Shown one piece after another: positions 1 through 11,229 of a DNA stretch of 64,000 nucleotides (positions are counted from its first letter, which is position 1; the number at the start of each line of letters is the position of its first letter). Origin of the DNA: Oscheius onirici. Lineage: Eukaryota; Nematoda; Chromadorea; Rhabditida; Rhabditidae. The stretch lies in NCBI GenBank assembly GCA_932521025.1, contig OW051473.1, forward strand, positions 6,510,001 to 6,574,000. Reading direction: 5' to 3'. The notes beneath the pieces were generated by a model, which saw nothing but the letters and a program-made list of their open reading frames with translations, made no database searches and had not been told where the DNA came from. The position numbers were made by a program, and so were the translations under genes.

Positions 1-884
1 GTCCTACTCACACAGGCAAGCACCATGTGGACAGCCACCTGTGAGGTATCGAGTAACCATTGCCGCCCAAACAGGACTGGATTAGAAACTACCATGGGGT
101 GCCGTCCCATCTGGGCGCCGTTTTGTCTAGATGACGCACCATCAACAGGTGTGCACGAGCCACCATATCTCACGAAAAATGGCTGGTCGCGTACTGAAAA
201 ATGACTGCAGATTGAGATCAAATTGCCTTCAAATGCTCTCACACTTCAGATTCGAACAAATTGGCAGTATAAAGGCACTTGGAGCCAGGGGATAAATTTG
301 GTGTTCTGAAAGTCCCAACGTAAGCCTGTTATCCTAAAGAGAACCAATTTGGAACACAGAGAATCGCCAATTACGCGACTTGCCCACCCATATTATGCGT
401 AACTTCTTTCTACAACGGTTGTGTGAGGAACCTATAACTGAACTGCCATCCATTTCTTCTCAAAAGAAAGAACGCGCTAGCGAGATTGATGGAAACTTCA
501 ACTTTGGAATACCAAAGTGACCGACTTTTAGGGCCTCTCACGAGAATTATTCGCCATTGCCATTTTGCTCACAGGCCAGCTGGGTCCCATCTCTATGAGC
601 TTCCTCTAATATGAATGCAGCCACAACTTGTTAATGCCTCTTTAAAGAAGAACATACGGGAGCTGTTTGGATTTGTTACGCCACTCCGTGTTATAGATAC
701 GAACACTTGAGCTAATCCCTCTACCATGTTGAGAGGTGGTAGCTGTGAGAAAGAGGCCCTTCTGGGTAAACATGAAACATGAGGACGGAGAGTCTCGATC
801 CTCGGAATGGAAGGATAATGTTTCAGAAAGTGCGTGGAAATCCGGCCAATTATCGCGCATTTGGAGTCAGGATGTGAAACCAAC

Positions 885-1147
885 CTGTACCAGTCGAGGC
901 CTTTGTCGAAATTCTTATCGAAAAAATGAACTTCCGGTCCAGGAGCTTTTATCAAAGGATTCAGTCGAAGGAACTCGAGCAAAGCCCTAAAATTGTCTTT
1001 TTTAAAGACTGAAAGGAAAACTAACCTTGTGCCAGCCTTTTTGGCACCAATAATAATAGCAGAAGGGAAGCGCTTCTTTGTTGTTTTAATAGGGTAGGAT
1101 GAGACTGTCGCCAAGACTCCGACCAAGCAGAGCCATCGCAGCAACAT
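885..1147 (-). CDS. hst-3: Heparan sulfate 3-O-sulfotransferase, 5' part only
   Basis: Two exons are visible, 1147-1026 and 986-885, joined in frame. The start at 1147 is preceded directly by TTTCCAG, a likely trans-splice acceptor, and the N-terminus is hydrophobic (MLLRWLCLVGVLATVSS), as in a signal peptide or type II Golgi anchor. The motif RFPSAIIIGAKKAGTRALLE is the PAPS-binding loop of the HS3ST family (usually a G-K/V-R-K-G-G-T-R type signature), followed by a PEVHFFD segment typical of the family. These enzymes transfer sulfate to the 3-OH of glucosamine in heparan sulfate in the Golgi. The last visible exon ends at a GT donor. I found no exon for the KTPSYF-like segment in 1-880, so the rest probably lies left of the window. 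Alanine-lysine replaces one glycine of the usual loop, which may be lineage-specific. Confidence 0.72.
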
Positions 1148-4100
1148 CTGGAAAGTCGAATTTGCAAAGGGACATTTGACTGATAAGAAAAAAGGTCTGA
1201 CCAGCCGAAATTGGCTGCGAGGAAGAAGCGGATTATCGGTATGGGGGCCGGTGGTGCGGGGAACCATCGGATGGGCGGGTCTCAGCTGTGCACCGTAGAG
1301 GGGAGCCGCTCCGCCTCTTTGATTACTAAACACCTAATCACTTTATAGTTAATAAATTGTTCGTCTAATGACCTAACATAGATCGAGACAAATAGCAAAA
1401 TTGGGTGAAAAAGTTACAAGTTTCTGCTCTTGTCATCAAGGGTCAGAATTGGAGGAAAGTGTGTGCATAACGCTTGACATGCTCCCACGAACTTTTCATG
1501 CATGTGAACGCTGAAATCATGAGCAAGCAGTCTTTCGAACTGGGAAGCAAGAGTGGTACCAACAGGAAGACCCTCCAGCTTCACAGGTGGCAATTAAGAA
1601 GCATTGCGCAAAGAGAGTGTGAGTGATTAAAGGTGAGTGAGGATTGCCCCGCATTTAAAGTTGTTGAAGCGTGAACCGGCTATGACATATGGAGCTGGGT
1701 AATACATCAGATCGGAGCACTTGTCTAATTGGCTCACAACTACTCTCAAAAGCCTGTTTTGAGCTTTTAAGTAGTATCACGATAGGCTAGATGGAGTCAT
1801 GAATAAATTCCAAGTGAGAACCCTTTTATTCTTCCGACCAGTCGATGAATTCTAGCCGACTACGAGGCGGATATCAGGCTTGTAAAACCTGAGAAAAAGG
1901 GTCGGCTCTGTTATGTCAATCGGACCATATGGCCCGTATAGTGCGCCATAATGATCATTAGAAAACAACAGGATAGGTTGTATTACCATGACAGCTCATT
2001 ATTCGGGGCAATCTTCTTCTCACCGTTTTACCAAGACAGATGGGGTCCTCTTGCTTGCAAACTGTGAATTGCTTGAGATGGTCTTTCCCAGACTTACACT
2101 TCCTAATTATATGATCAGAGCATCCCGCTAAGCGAGATTCTCCTAGGTTCTTTGCACACCGCTACACCAAACTGATTCACATAATTAGGGCGGCTCGTCT
2201 TCAAAGCGCTGCAGACATCTCCCAGCTAGATTACCCTGCCTGGAGCAATCCTCTCTGCGAAGTCTCTTGTTAACGCAATCTACCTTATTCCGGATTCAGG
2301 GGCTAACGGATTTTATGTCTTTATCTCGTGAGGAAAAAAGGAAGGACGATTTGCATGCAAATCGGACACGGTAATTGACTGGGCAGGATTAGCACAAGAG
2401 GCAGGTGGTCGAAAAAAAACTGCATATCGAGTGTGCAGTGCTGCATATGATTAGATTTGTTGACTAAAGAGGGCTTGAGCATGGTGAAAAACGATAGTTT
2501 ACGGTAGAAGAGGTTTGGTGGTTGTTTGGCAGTTGAGAGTAAGTGAACACTTGCTTTTACAGCCACCCGTACTGTGGACGACCTCGCGCGCGTAGCCATT
2601 TAATCAACGGAATCGAACCCCACAATTATCCTCTATCTGATCAGTATGATCTCTCTATTTACGTAGTGACACCTACTGAACTGTATATTGTTGAAGTGAG
2701 AACAAGGAAAGCGACAGAAGGTGTGGGACTCATTAGCACGTTGCTTGTGGCAGGCGGTATGATGCAACGAATATCCGTTGATTGAAGGGCTCAGTTGCCG
2801 GTGATCCGCCTTACTCTGACAACATAATTACAGAGATACACTTGACCAGAAAAGAACCGACTTCCGGAAAGACGTTACGGAAAACATAAGGTCGAATCAA
2901 CACAGAATGACGGATCGGAGCATTTTGCATTCACAATCGGGGCGTTCTTCCGAGTCCTTTGGGAATCATCTGTCGACACCCGGCACTTCGCTTCCAGGAC
3001 CTCGATTCAATTCTCATCGTGACCTCGGTGTCCAGGTGAAGAGCTCGTAAATTTTACGAGACATTGTGAATGCGCACTCTGCGGGAGAAAGATAACCGAT
3101 CTTCTGTAACAATTAATCGCGGCACCCGGCATTATCTAGATAGCTTTAATGGATTTGTCGTTAGAATTGAATCGCGCACTTAGGTGTCAAAATAAATGAA
3201 GTTTATCATGCTACGGTCGCAGATAAAATACAGATTGCTCGAGCACCACACTTCTGACTGTTTTAAATGATCCACAGGAACTGGTATGTCAATAACGCCC
3301 ATGAAAACATATCTTTTCTTTTTAGGCAATGCTAAAAATGTTGTAATAATGCTTCTTCGCCTTTGTTTCCATTACATCTATTAAACACCCTTTTTCCATT
3401 TTCGAACAGAATCACGATCTCTTACTAACAGTCAAATTATATTTTGCCCACGCTGAAGACACGAGAAAACGAAAAACCATCAACGGCTCTAAAATTTTAA
3501 AATGGTTCACTCCCTAAAGCTTGTTTTTGAACAATTTTGGTGACTTGCGGAAATGTTTCCGAAATCTTCTTCGAAACTTGAGTGGCAAGATGAAGCAATC
3601 TGTTTCAAAGTTGAAAAGGAGCGACTTAAAAAAGTTGCAAATTGAAAAATTGTTGCGTTCAGAAAAAGAGTTGTCGAATTATTCTACCTATAGATGTTGC
3701 TCTTTTTTTCTCAGCGGGTGGTACTTCCGTTCTAATAAGAACGGGCGGCAGCCTTGTACCTTAAAGACGGTCAAGTGCTATGATAATCCCTTAGAGTACG
3801 GCGCTGACATAACAAATTCAGTCTGAACATCTGCTGTCAAGTGTCTTTTCTTTCTCAATGCGTCAAGGAGTAGCTTACTAATGCTTTGGTCAGAAAGGCA
3901 GAGTAAGAGGCTATCGGTGGCGCAATCTCTCTTCATTGTGATTGAGGTGCCAAGATTTCGATACGATCTTGATGTCCTGCCCAAGACAATATATGACTCG
4001 CTCAGTCAATTAGCACCAATTCGCCACATATTTGAGCAGAAACCGGAACAGAAATAAGCGGATTCTTTGCTCTGCTTCTCACCTGCTACCTTTAGCACCT

Positions 4101-7100
4101 AGTAATCAACCGTTCAAACAATCGAGCCAGGATTGCCGACTGTCGCCCCCAATGAACAAAATTATGGGTAAGAAAATTATAGTCTATGCCTGATTTGGCA
4201 TACGCGGCAATGGGAAAAATTGTTTTGGAACAGGTGGAAAGGAGAGCGATAAAGGGTCTCGATGGCACGTTGTCCGGAATAAAAATCTGCCGCTTGATTT
4301 ATGACCCATTTTAGAGAATATCGGAAGCTGCTGAATTGCATTCCTGGACGTTGAGGGAAGACAAAAAGTTTTTATACAGCTGTCATGCATTCTGATTGAA
4401 CTGTGGATAGGTCTGTTTCAAAATTGATCTTAGGTTTGTTGATGGGGCCAGACGAACTTGGACTTCTTCCTTAGCTATCAAAGCTATTAACTTTTTGAAC
4501 ACGCCTAAAAATGTCTTCTCGTCAGTTGAAAGAAACCCATACCTTCGTCGTTTTCTCTGAAAGCATCCCTAGGATTCGCTGGATTTGCTGCATCTGTGAA
4601 CTTGTAGAGAAGAATTATTTTGTCGGTCTTCGCAGGGCCCGGATCTCGAACAACCTGAATCATGCACAAAATACATAATGTTTCCAAAGTCTTTTATCTC
4701 ATTCGAACTCAGCATGATCGCTTACCGTATACTCCCAATACTCCCAATACACCATTTTTGGAAAATTCACTTTTTAAACTAAAAGTGCGTGTAGATATGC
4801 GGGAATAAAAAATTTCGCCGGTTTTTTAGCATTTTCGGATACAGCATTAAATTACTTTGAGAAAAATTAAGCAAAAGAACTTTTTTGAGAAAAAAGTTTC
4901 GGTGCGGAATCGAACTGGGGTGTCTCGGCGTCAAAACAATTACGCATCAGCGTGGCAATATGCCAGGCGCGGTAACACAAACAGACACCGTTGCGCTTTA
5001 GTATTATAGAGATTGACACATGGTATGTATGTGTATTTTGTGAAAATAACATTTTCAACAACTAAAAATAAAGTAAAGTATCTCCCGACTTCAAGCAATT
5101 ATGCTAGCGGGTGCTACCTGAGGGCCTAGGTTGCGAGGGCGTGAACGTTCCGAAGTTGCCCAACCTTTGCTAGGAACGCCTTTCATTATAAATAATGCTC
5201 ACCTGTAATCTCTGTGACATTCCCGGCTCTAAAACACAGAAGACGGGTGATACTCTGTAGATCTCGTTGTTACTGCATTTTATTTTTATCGCCATTCTAA
5301 AAATGATTCATTTTCTATAACTCGATATCCCTACTTTTGATTGCTGCCATTGACCATCATGTGTCTTGATGCTCCCCCTTTAATCGAAGAGAAAAAACAA
5401 CACTTAGGAGTGAGGAAAAGGTCATGGTCTTCAGCATCGTACATCATGCCTGAAAAAGAGCAGTTTATGCAGCAAAGGTCAATAGAGCACGAACCTTGAC
5501 GATTCTGCAAAGAACAAACAACTGTTACACAATTCATGAAGGGTCACAAAGGAAGATTACTTTGGGGAGATCGAGGCGCCTACTCACACATTCTTTAGAG
5601 ATGTCAAGTTTTTTTCTTTTCAGTCCTAAATTCATAAACAAAGGTTTTTTTCCGTCGCAGTATTTACAAGAACGGAAAACAACGTAGACAGAACACTAAG
5701 ATACCTGCGACGAGATACAAAGACAAAAGACAACTTTAAACGACATCAATGAGGAAGTCATCAATCCGACTACAGCTATCATGAGTCCCCTGTCGGTCCG
5801 GATAAAAGAGACAACGGATATTCGTTAGGAGCGTTGCGGATTCATCACCCTCTACGGGCCGAGAGGTGATCGTGGAGCCGTCAAGGGAATGACTTGTTCC
5901 GTCTCGGACACGCGACGGAGACGTAATTGGACTATTTGCTGCGTTCCGAACTTGACATCTTCACTAGAATTGACAGTCCGAAGAAAAAAAAGAATAGAAA
6001 TCTTAGATGTCTAAATGCGCAGAGTGTCTATAGGATTCTGGATAATTAAGTCAGCCGAGACACATAATAAGATCCCTCCCTTCAGAAAAACAAGGAGCGT
6101 GTTTTTCTTTCTGACTGAATAACTTACTTGTAGTACTGATGCTGGGAAGACTGATTGTGTTCCTCATTCGGTTCATGTTGAAAGAGTTCATCTTGGTCTT
6201 CGAAACTTTCAAGGAGACTTATGCAGAAGAGGGTGGGATGTCATAAGTCGCCAAACGCCGGGAGGAGACTTCAAAATAGCCGACGGGAGAGCGACAAAAT
6301 GATCCAAAAGTTAGGTCCCGCCTGTCCTTTGGGGGTGCCAGTTCGTGACTTATGTGGAACTGAGTGACTACGGATTCAAGTTTGGGTGACAAGAAACAAG
6401 CTGACAAGCACATGCGTTCCAGTATGAAAATCTCAAAAGATTGATGCAAAAATTATGTGTCGAATATCAAATGGTGCCAAATAGCCGGGTTTCCAAGCGA
6501 CACTATGGTCGTAAACTTGTGCACTTTGATGCTCCAAGTTAGAAATTGTTACTCCATGTTATTTCCCACCGAGAGTGGCCTAATAGTATCGTCTGAAATG
6601 ATACTGTAGCCCTCTTGAGACCTGATGTACGATCTTTTTTTTTTTAAATGCAATCATTCATCTTCTTAGCGGTAGACGGCGTCGTTTTATCGGAACTTCA
6701 AGGTGCCAAATTCTTTCACACCCATAGAAGGTGCAAAAAACCAGTAAGATATGGAAGAAGAGTTTACTAAGCAAACAAATTACCCACCAAGGATACAACA
6801 AAATCGAACCGTGAGACTGTAACACTGATAGCTTTTGTGTTTATCCGTGGCATTACAACAATTACAATAAAGAACAGTATAATGCATGACGAAACAGGGA
6901 GGCGAACTCAGAACGAAGTCTACGGTAGTTTACCGGAAGTTATTGATGCATAAACAAAGTTATTATTGTACCGCATTCGGCTGATACGGTATCATGATCG
7001 GGCATCGCAGAACACAAATGCAATCTGACAGCGAGAAATTCCGCCAACCAAACGGGACATCGCTCATTAAAGGTGTGTCCTATAGAACATACTTACGTCT

Positions 7101-8799
7101 TGTCGTCTTTTTCTTGTCATCAACGCCCACCAAGTTCCATTTTTATTCTCTTTTCTCATCTTCGTTCTCGCTCTTAGTGTTAACTACACACTGCCCGATC
7201 AACGATCAGGCGCCAAAATTATTAGACAAGTGACTCCATCTTCTCCCTTTTCCACTCTCCAGCCTTTTTCGTGGGTGCCCTAGACAGATGGTTCAGACGC
7301 AAGTTTCACAGTAGGTTCCAGTCACGTTCGCGAAAAATGATTGCTGTCCTTTCTGTCAGACCATGGGGTTCGCCCGTTCACAGTCGCGCAAGCCTGCTCA
7401 TTTCACAACATCCGTTGATTCTGATTACTTTTGGCTGTTCAGCCAATATCCACCAAAGAAGCTGCTTCCATATAAGACCAGTTGAGCTAGCTTGTCAGAC
7501 ATTCCTTTCTTCTTGGGTAGACGTTTTTGCCAGTGTTTATATCTTCGACTCGTTTGCTGTACCTTCGAACCTGAACAGATTGCCATTTTAACCTAATCAT
7601 CTGTTTTATCACATGTCTGTGATCAATTGATACTTTTTCCATTGGAAGCGCTACTCCTATCTTTCCCGTTCGCTGTGGGAAATGAACCGGAAACAGTCTA
7701 TCTCTTTGTTTCGTATGACTTATTACTCACCTTCCGACAGATTTATCAATTTTTGCAGGATAGGGTCAAAGTGTCGTCATAAGACCGCAAGTCTTGGTTC
7801 AACCTACAGAATGACGGAAATCACAAGCCTCAGTGAATTTGGAACACTGCCGCGCAGACGAAACTCTTTGAGAAAGATGATTTACGTATGACTAGCTGAT
7901 GGATAAAACATATCAGGTTTTCAGAACAGTTTTCGACTTAAAAAGAAGAGCAACTCCATTACCACTGTCGTAGAAGAATTTGCCCAAGTTTTCTCTCTTG
8001 AGGTGACTTTAATAACTGCAGATATATGCTGATTCAGACTGCCCAAAACACATTTGTCTGTCACGGCACCACCCGACGTGATTCTAAGACTGTCTTCGGT
8101 CCGGCTCTTATTCCATCAAAGGAAGAATGCCCACTAGTCAAGTATTTTCAAGCAGAAGGAAAGGCCTTTGATCCGGAATGTAGACTGACCAGTTTTGAGA
8201 GAAAGAGAAGGTATGTTCTAGCACAACCATCACATGACACGATTCCAGGGCTCGCAACGAGTTCAGCGAGATCAATCACTGTGACATGCAATTGTTCTGC
8301 CCAGAACAGGCGTCCCAAATTGAGATGTGGTTCACGAACGCCTCTGTGAAGGAGGTTGTAATCCGAGTTAGTTACATCTAGATCTAAAAAGTATCCTGTC
8401 TAGGTGATAGCGCCAAATGGTGAAGTTAGCGACGTTTTGCAACTGAAGAACTCCGAGGCAGTCGTTTTTGCACCATCCAATGTCGGTTGCGGCCACGGAA
8501 AATGGATTGTCGAGATAGCTGTCAGAGAGACCTGGCGCTTCAAGTTTCATAGTTTGACAGAAATACAGCTCAATGGACAAGGTTCGGGTTTAATCAACCA
8601 TCTAAGAAAAACAACGTTCAGGTTCGCTCACCTACCAAGTCGACAGCAATCTGAACCTGCGACTTTTGGATCAACTGTGGTTGTCATTTCATTGAAACGA
8701 ATGGGGCTTGTCGGGAAAACCAGCGGGACAGAAGCTTTAATAAATGCTTTATTTGTTTTGTAAAAGATAATAGAAAAGATTCGGATAATAAACACATAA
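1148..8799. other. Gene-poor stretch, no supported coding gene
   Basis: About 7.6 kb with scattered open frames of 60-120 codons, none of which shows a recognisable domain, consistent codon use or a splice-linked continuation. It holds AT-rich runs and a tRNA-like Pol III unit near 4.9 kb (listed separately). The frames at 8026-8349 and 8404-8763 are the longest, but nothing in them is recognisable. Its start probably contains the promoter of the 3-O-sulfotransferase gene. Confidence 0.6.
4890..4985 (-). ncRNA. tRNA-like Pol III unit (pseudogene or SINE head)
   Basis: On the minus strand there is a near-perfect B box (AGTTCGATTCC), an A-box-like TGGCATATTGCC about 45 bases upstream, and a run of six T residues about 13 bases after the B box that would serve as a Pol III terminator. 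I cannot fold it into a clean cloverleaf: the anticodon arm does not pair as 5 bp plus a 7-base loop. It is therefore more likely a decayed tRNA or tRNA-derived repeat than a functional tRNA. Confidence 0.4.
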
Positions 8800-8801
8800 T
8801 A

Positions 8802-9684
8802 TCAGGTTGGAAACTAATTGTTGAACTTGTTTCTGGTTCACTATGATCCCAAGCACCTAGAAAGCTGTTTCAAAAAAGAAAAGAAAGGGCAAACTTAGCT
8901 GAGTAAGATGCTGTATACAGATCAAAGGCCATAGTTCAAAAATTTTGAGTACCAGCTCGAAAGGTGAAATTTAGAACGCAAGTAGACCCCCTGAAATCAT
9001 GGAAAGCGCACATCCCATTCGGTTTTAAAAATTCTGGCAAGGCAGTTTTGTGGTTTCGGGGCACCCAATCCATGATGGGAGTATCATAGTAAATTTTCCA
9101 AAAGATATTTTCAAAAAGTAGTCTAATCGATCGAAAACAATATAATAAGTCTCAGAAAAGCCTTAAACAGACTCAGAATGAATAAAAACCACTTTTGGAA
9201 AATTTGATTTTTGACCCATGATACCTCCCTCATGAGTTGAACCACCGGAAGTTCAGAGGCGCGTTTCTCGAAAAATTTTCATTGGACCCTCTTTGTCCCA
9301 TGCAGGGTTTTGTAGCCCCAATTGAGCTCTTTCAAGGTGCATCGGCCGATTTCTTCAAAACCATTGGGTTAGGGCTGTGCAACTGCCGCAAGTTGATCAC
9401 TTCGGGTTTTTGAGACCAGTGCTCAGTCAGAAAAAATTTCCTAGAAATCGGGTCTCGGTTGAGAACTTTACTTATCAAAGCCCACAAAACTGCCTTGCCA
9501 GAATTTTTAAAACCGAATGGGATGTGCGCTTTCCATGATTTCAGGGGGTCTACTTGCGTTCTAAATTTCACCTTTCGAGCTGGTACTCAAAATTTTTGAA
9601 CTATGGCCTTTGATCTGTATACAGCATCTTACTCAGCTAAGTTTGCTTACCAGAAAAAAGTTCAACAATTAGTATCCAACCTGA
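8802..9684. mobile_element. Mariner-like foldback element (MITE)
   Basis: The two ends are inverted repeats beginning TCAGGTTGG, each flanked by TA (8800-8801 and 9685-9686), the target duplication of Tc1/mariner elements. The terminal arms run from 8802-9053 and 9482-9684 and are nearly identical as reverse complements, except for roughly 50 extra bases in the left arm (about 8830-8880). A second, inner inverted repeat lies at about 9070-9110 and 9190-9235. No transposase frame is visible, so the element would be non-autonomous. The TCAGGTTGG start resembles known mariner termini (TTAGGTTGG type). Confidence 0.8.
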
Positions 9685-9959
9685 TAATATCGAAACCTTT
9701 TGATAGGAAAGACAACGTTGTGAGTGAAAATCAAGAGTGTTAACAATTGTTGAGACAGTAAAATACATTTCGCAAGGTCATAGTAAAATACGTCTACATT
9801 TCGGAAGGTCCATGTTTTCGTATTTTAAAGTTTTACTTCTGTAAATAGTTCTCCAAAAAGGTTTGTGAATGAGAGTTCGTATCCTGGCCGTTTCGAGCAT
9901 AATGGAGTGGCAAAAAAACGAAGAATTTGAAAGAAATATCGGAAAATGGTTTTTACGCC

Positions 9960-10065
9960 AATTATTACTCAAAAGAAAAATGCAAATATGTTTACAGCAG
10001 AGAGGAATCGAACCTGCATGGATTGATAACCGTGATTGTCTATAGTCGTCCAACTCGCTCTTTGA
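9960..10065 (-). ncRNA. tRNA-like Pol III unit
   Basis: A perfect B box (GGTTCGATTCC) on the minus strand near 10010 is preceded by a D-arm-like GAGCGAGTTGG and followed by short T runs. Pairing of the anticodon and T stems is poor, so a functional tRNA is not supported. It is most likely a tRNA-derived repeat or pseudogene. Confidence 0.35.
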
Positions 10066-10249
10066 CAATTTAAAGGACCGTAATTTTTCTTATTAAAGAG
10101 AACTAACCATTTTTCATATCATATTCTTACTCAGCTCACCAACAAAATGACCTATTACTCATTGCACTTTACATTAAGTACATGAGATCTAGTGCGAAGG
10201 GGTACAGACTATGAGGGGTACGGTACATCCCACAAAAAGGCAAAAACAT

Positions 10250-10322
10250 TGGACCACAGGCTATGTACCGGATAGTACCACAGGCTACAGTACTACAGGC
10301 TATGTACCACAGGCTATGTACC
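10250..10322 (+). repeat. Short degenerate tandem repeat
   Basis: The unit CACAGGCTATGTACC and variants occur about four times in 10250-10322, with a further partial copy (ACAGGCTATGTAC) near 10565. It immediately precedes a tRNA-like sequence at about 10325. The repeat lies in non-coding DNA and has no evident function. Confidence 0.6.
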
Positions 10323-10324
10323 GG

Positions 10325-10400
10325 GGGCCCGGATAGCCAAGTGGATAGGATGACAGTCTATGAAGAAAGCAATCGCAAGTTCAATCCCGGGTGGTAGTAC
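10325..10400 (+). ncRNA. tRNA-like sequence, probably pseudogene
   Basis: The A-box-like TAGCCAAGTGGATAGG and B-box-like AGTTCAATCCC are spaced as in a tRNA gene, and CCCGG at both ends could pair as part of an acceptor stem. The anticodon stem does not form, so this is a tRNA-derived remnant at best. Confidence 0.35.
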
Positions 10401-11229
10401 ACGAAGGTAGTCTACCATAGCATCTCTCGCCAGCCTAGCCTGTCCAGTGGATCGCGTACCTTGAGCAACCCTGATCATTCAACGCGCTCATCATCACTCC
10501 AAGACCCTTCTACTCTTCGGATGTGATCTCGGTCAGGAGAACTACCTTGAATACCGAATAAACAACAGGCTATGTACAGTACTATTTAGCGGCATGTACC
10601 ACGAAGCTGCCCACACATCGCACTGACAGAACTGCTCGCTGTATGTACCGCACTAGAGAATGTTTATTAGACTTTGATATCTGTGCCTGCCGATTGATAA
10701 ATAAGAATGCATACCACTCAGTCATGGAACGTCCAGGATTAATAACTCTGCTTCGCCCTCAAGTCGCAGAAGAATGGTGAAAAATGAACGAGAGGTAATT
10801 TTTGACATGTTTGCGATGTCAACTTATCAAATCGGGTACGCTGAATCCGAATCTGACAATATTAAGGCCAGTAAAGCAACCTGGTTCTAACTTTTGGATG
10901 TTTTGCTATATGTATCTAGATGCTGTCTAAATTGCGATTCTTTTCAAAATGTTATTTGTAGCTATGTACAACTTTACGCACCACGTAGTAGCAGAAGAAA
11001 TACTGAAATGACAGGTTTATTATCGCCAAAAGAAACCGTTGTAAAGTAAAAATAACCGTACCGGGATGAGAGTCAAAAACATTATTGGTTGATAGCAATG
11101 GTCATAATCTATGTACAAATGACAAGGGCTACTCTTCCGGAGCATACATTTTGATATGCAGACGTTGAAGAGCTTTAAAGCGGGCATCGGCTCTGAAAGT
11201 AAGAAGATTGTCAAGACGAAAACGGTTTC
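10401..11229. other. Intergenic, nothing recognised
   Basis: Non-coding sequence downstream (3') of the ADA2 gene. It has scattered short frames only, and probably includes the 3' UTR of that minus-strand gene. Confidence 0.55.

Noticed and set aside
593-1333. Single 246-codon frame across the sulfotransferase locus
   Set aside because: Only residues 63-103 and a later stretch are real; they are separate exons (donor at 1026/1025, acceptor at 987/988, donor at 885/884). The rest is intron or upstream sequence.
2604-2620. Perfect B box on the minus strand as a tRNA gene
   Set aside because: No A box or foldable tRNA around it; mentioned only as part of the B-box cluster.
8026-8763. Two 107-119 codon plus-strand frames
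   Set aside because: No domain, no matching splice continuation and no recognisable start context; length is within chance for this composition.
9332-9571. 79-codon frame inside the foldback element as transposase
   Set aside because: It lies largely in the right terminal arm and shows no DD(E/D) or helix-turn-helix features.
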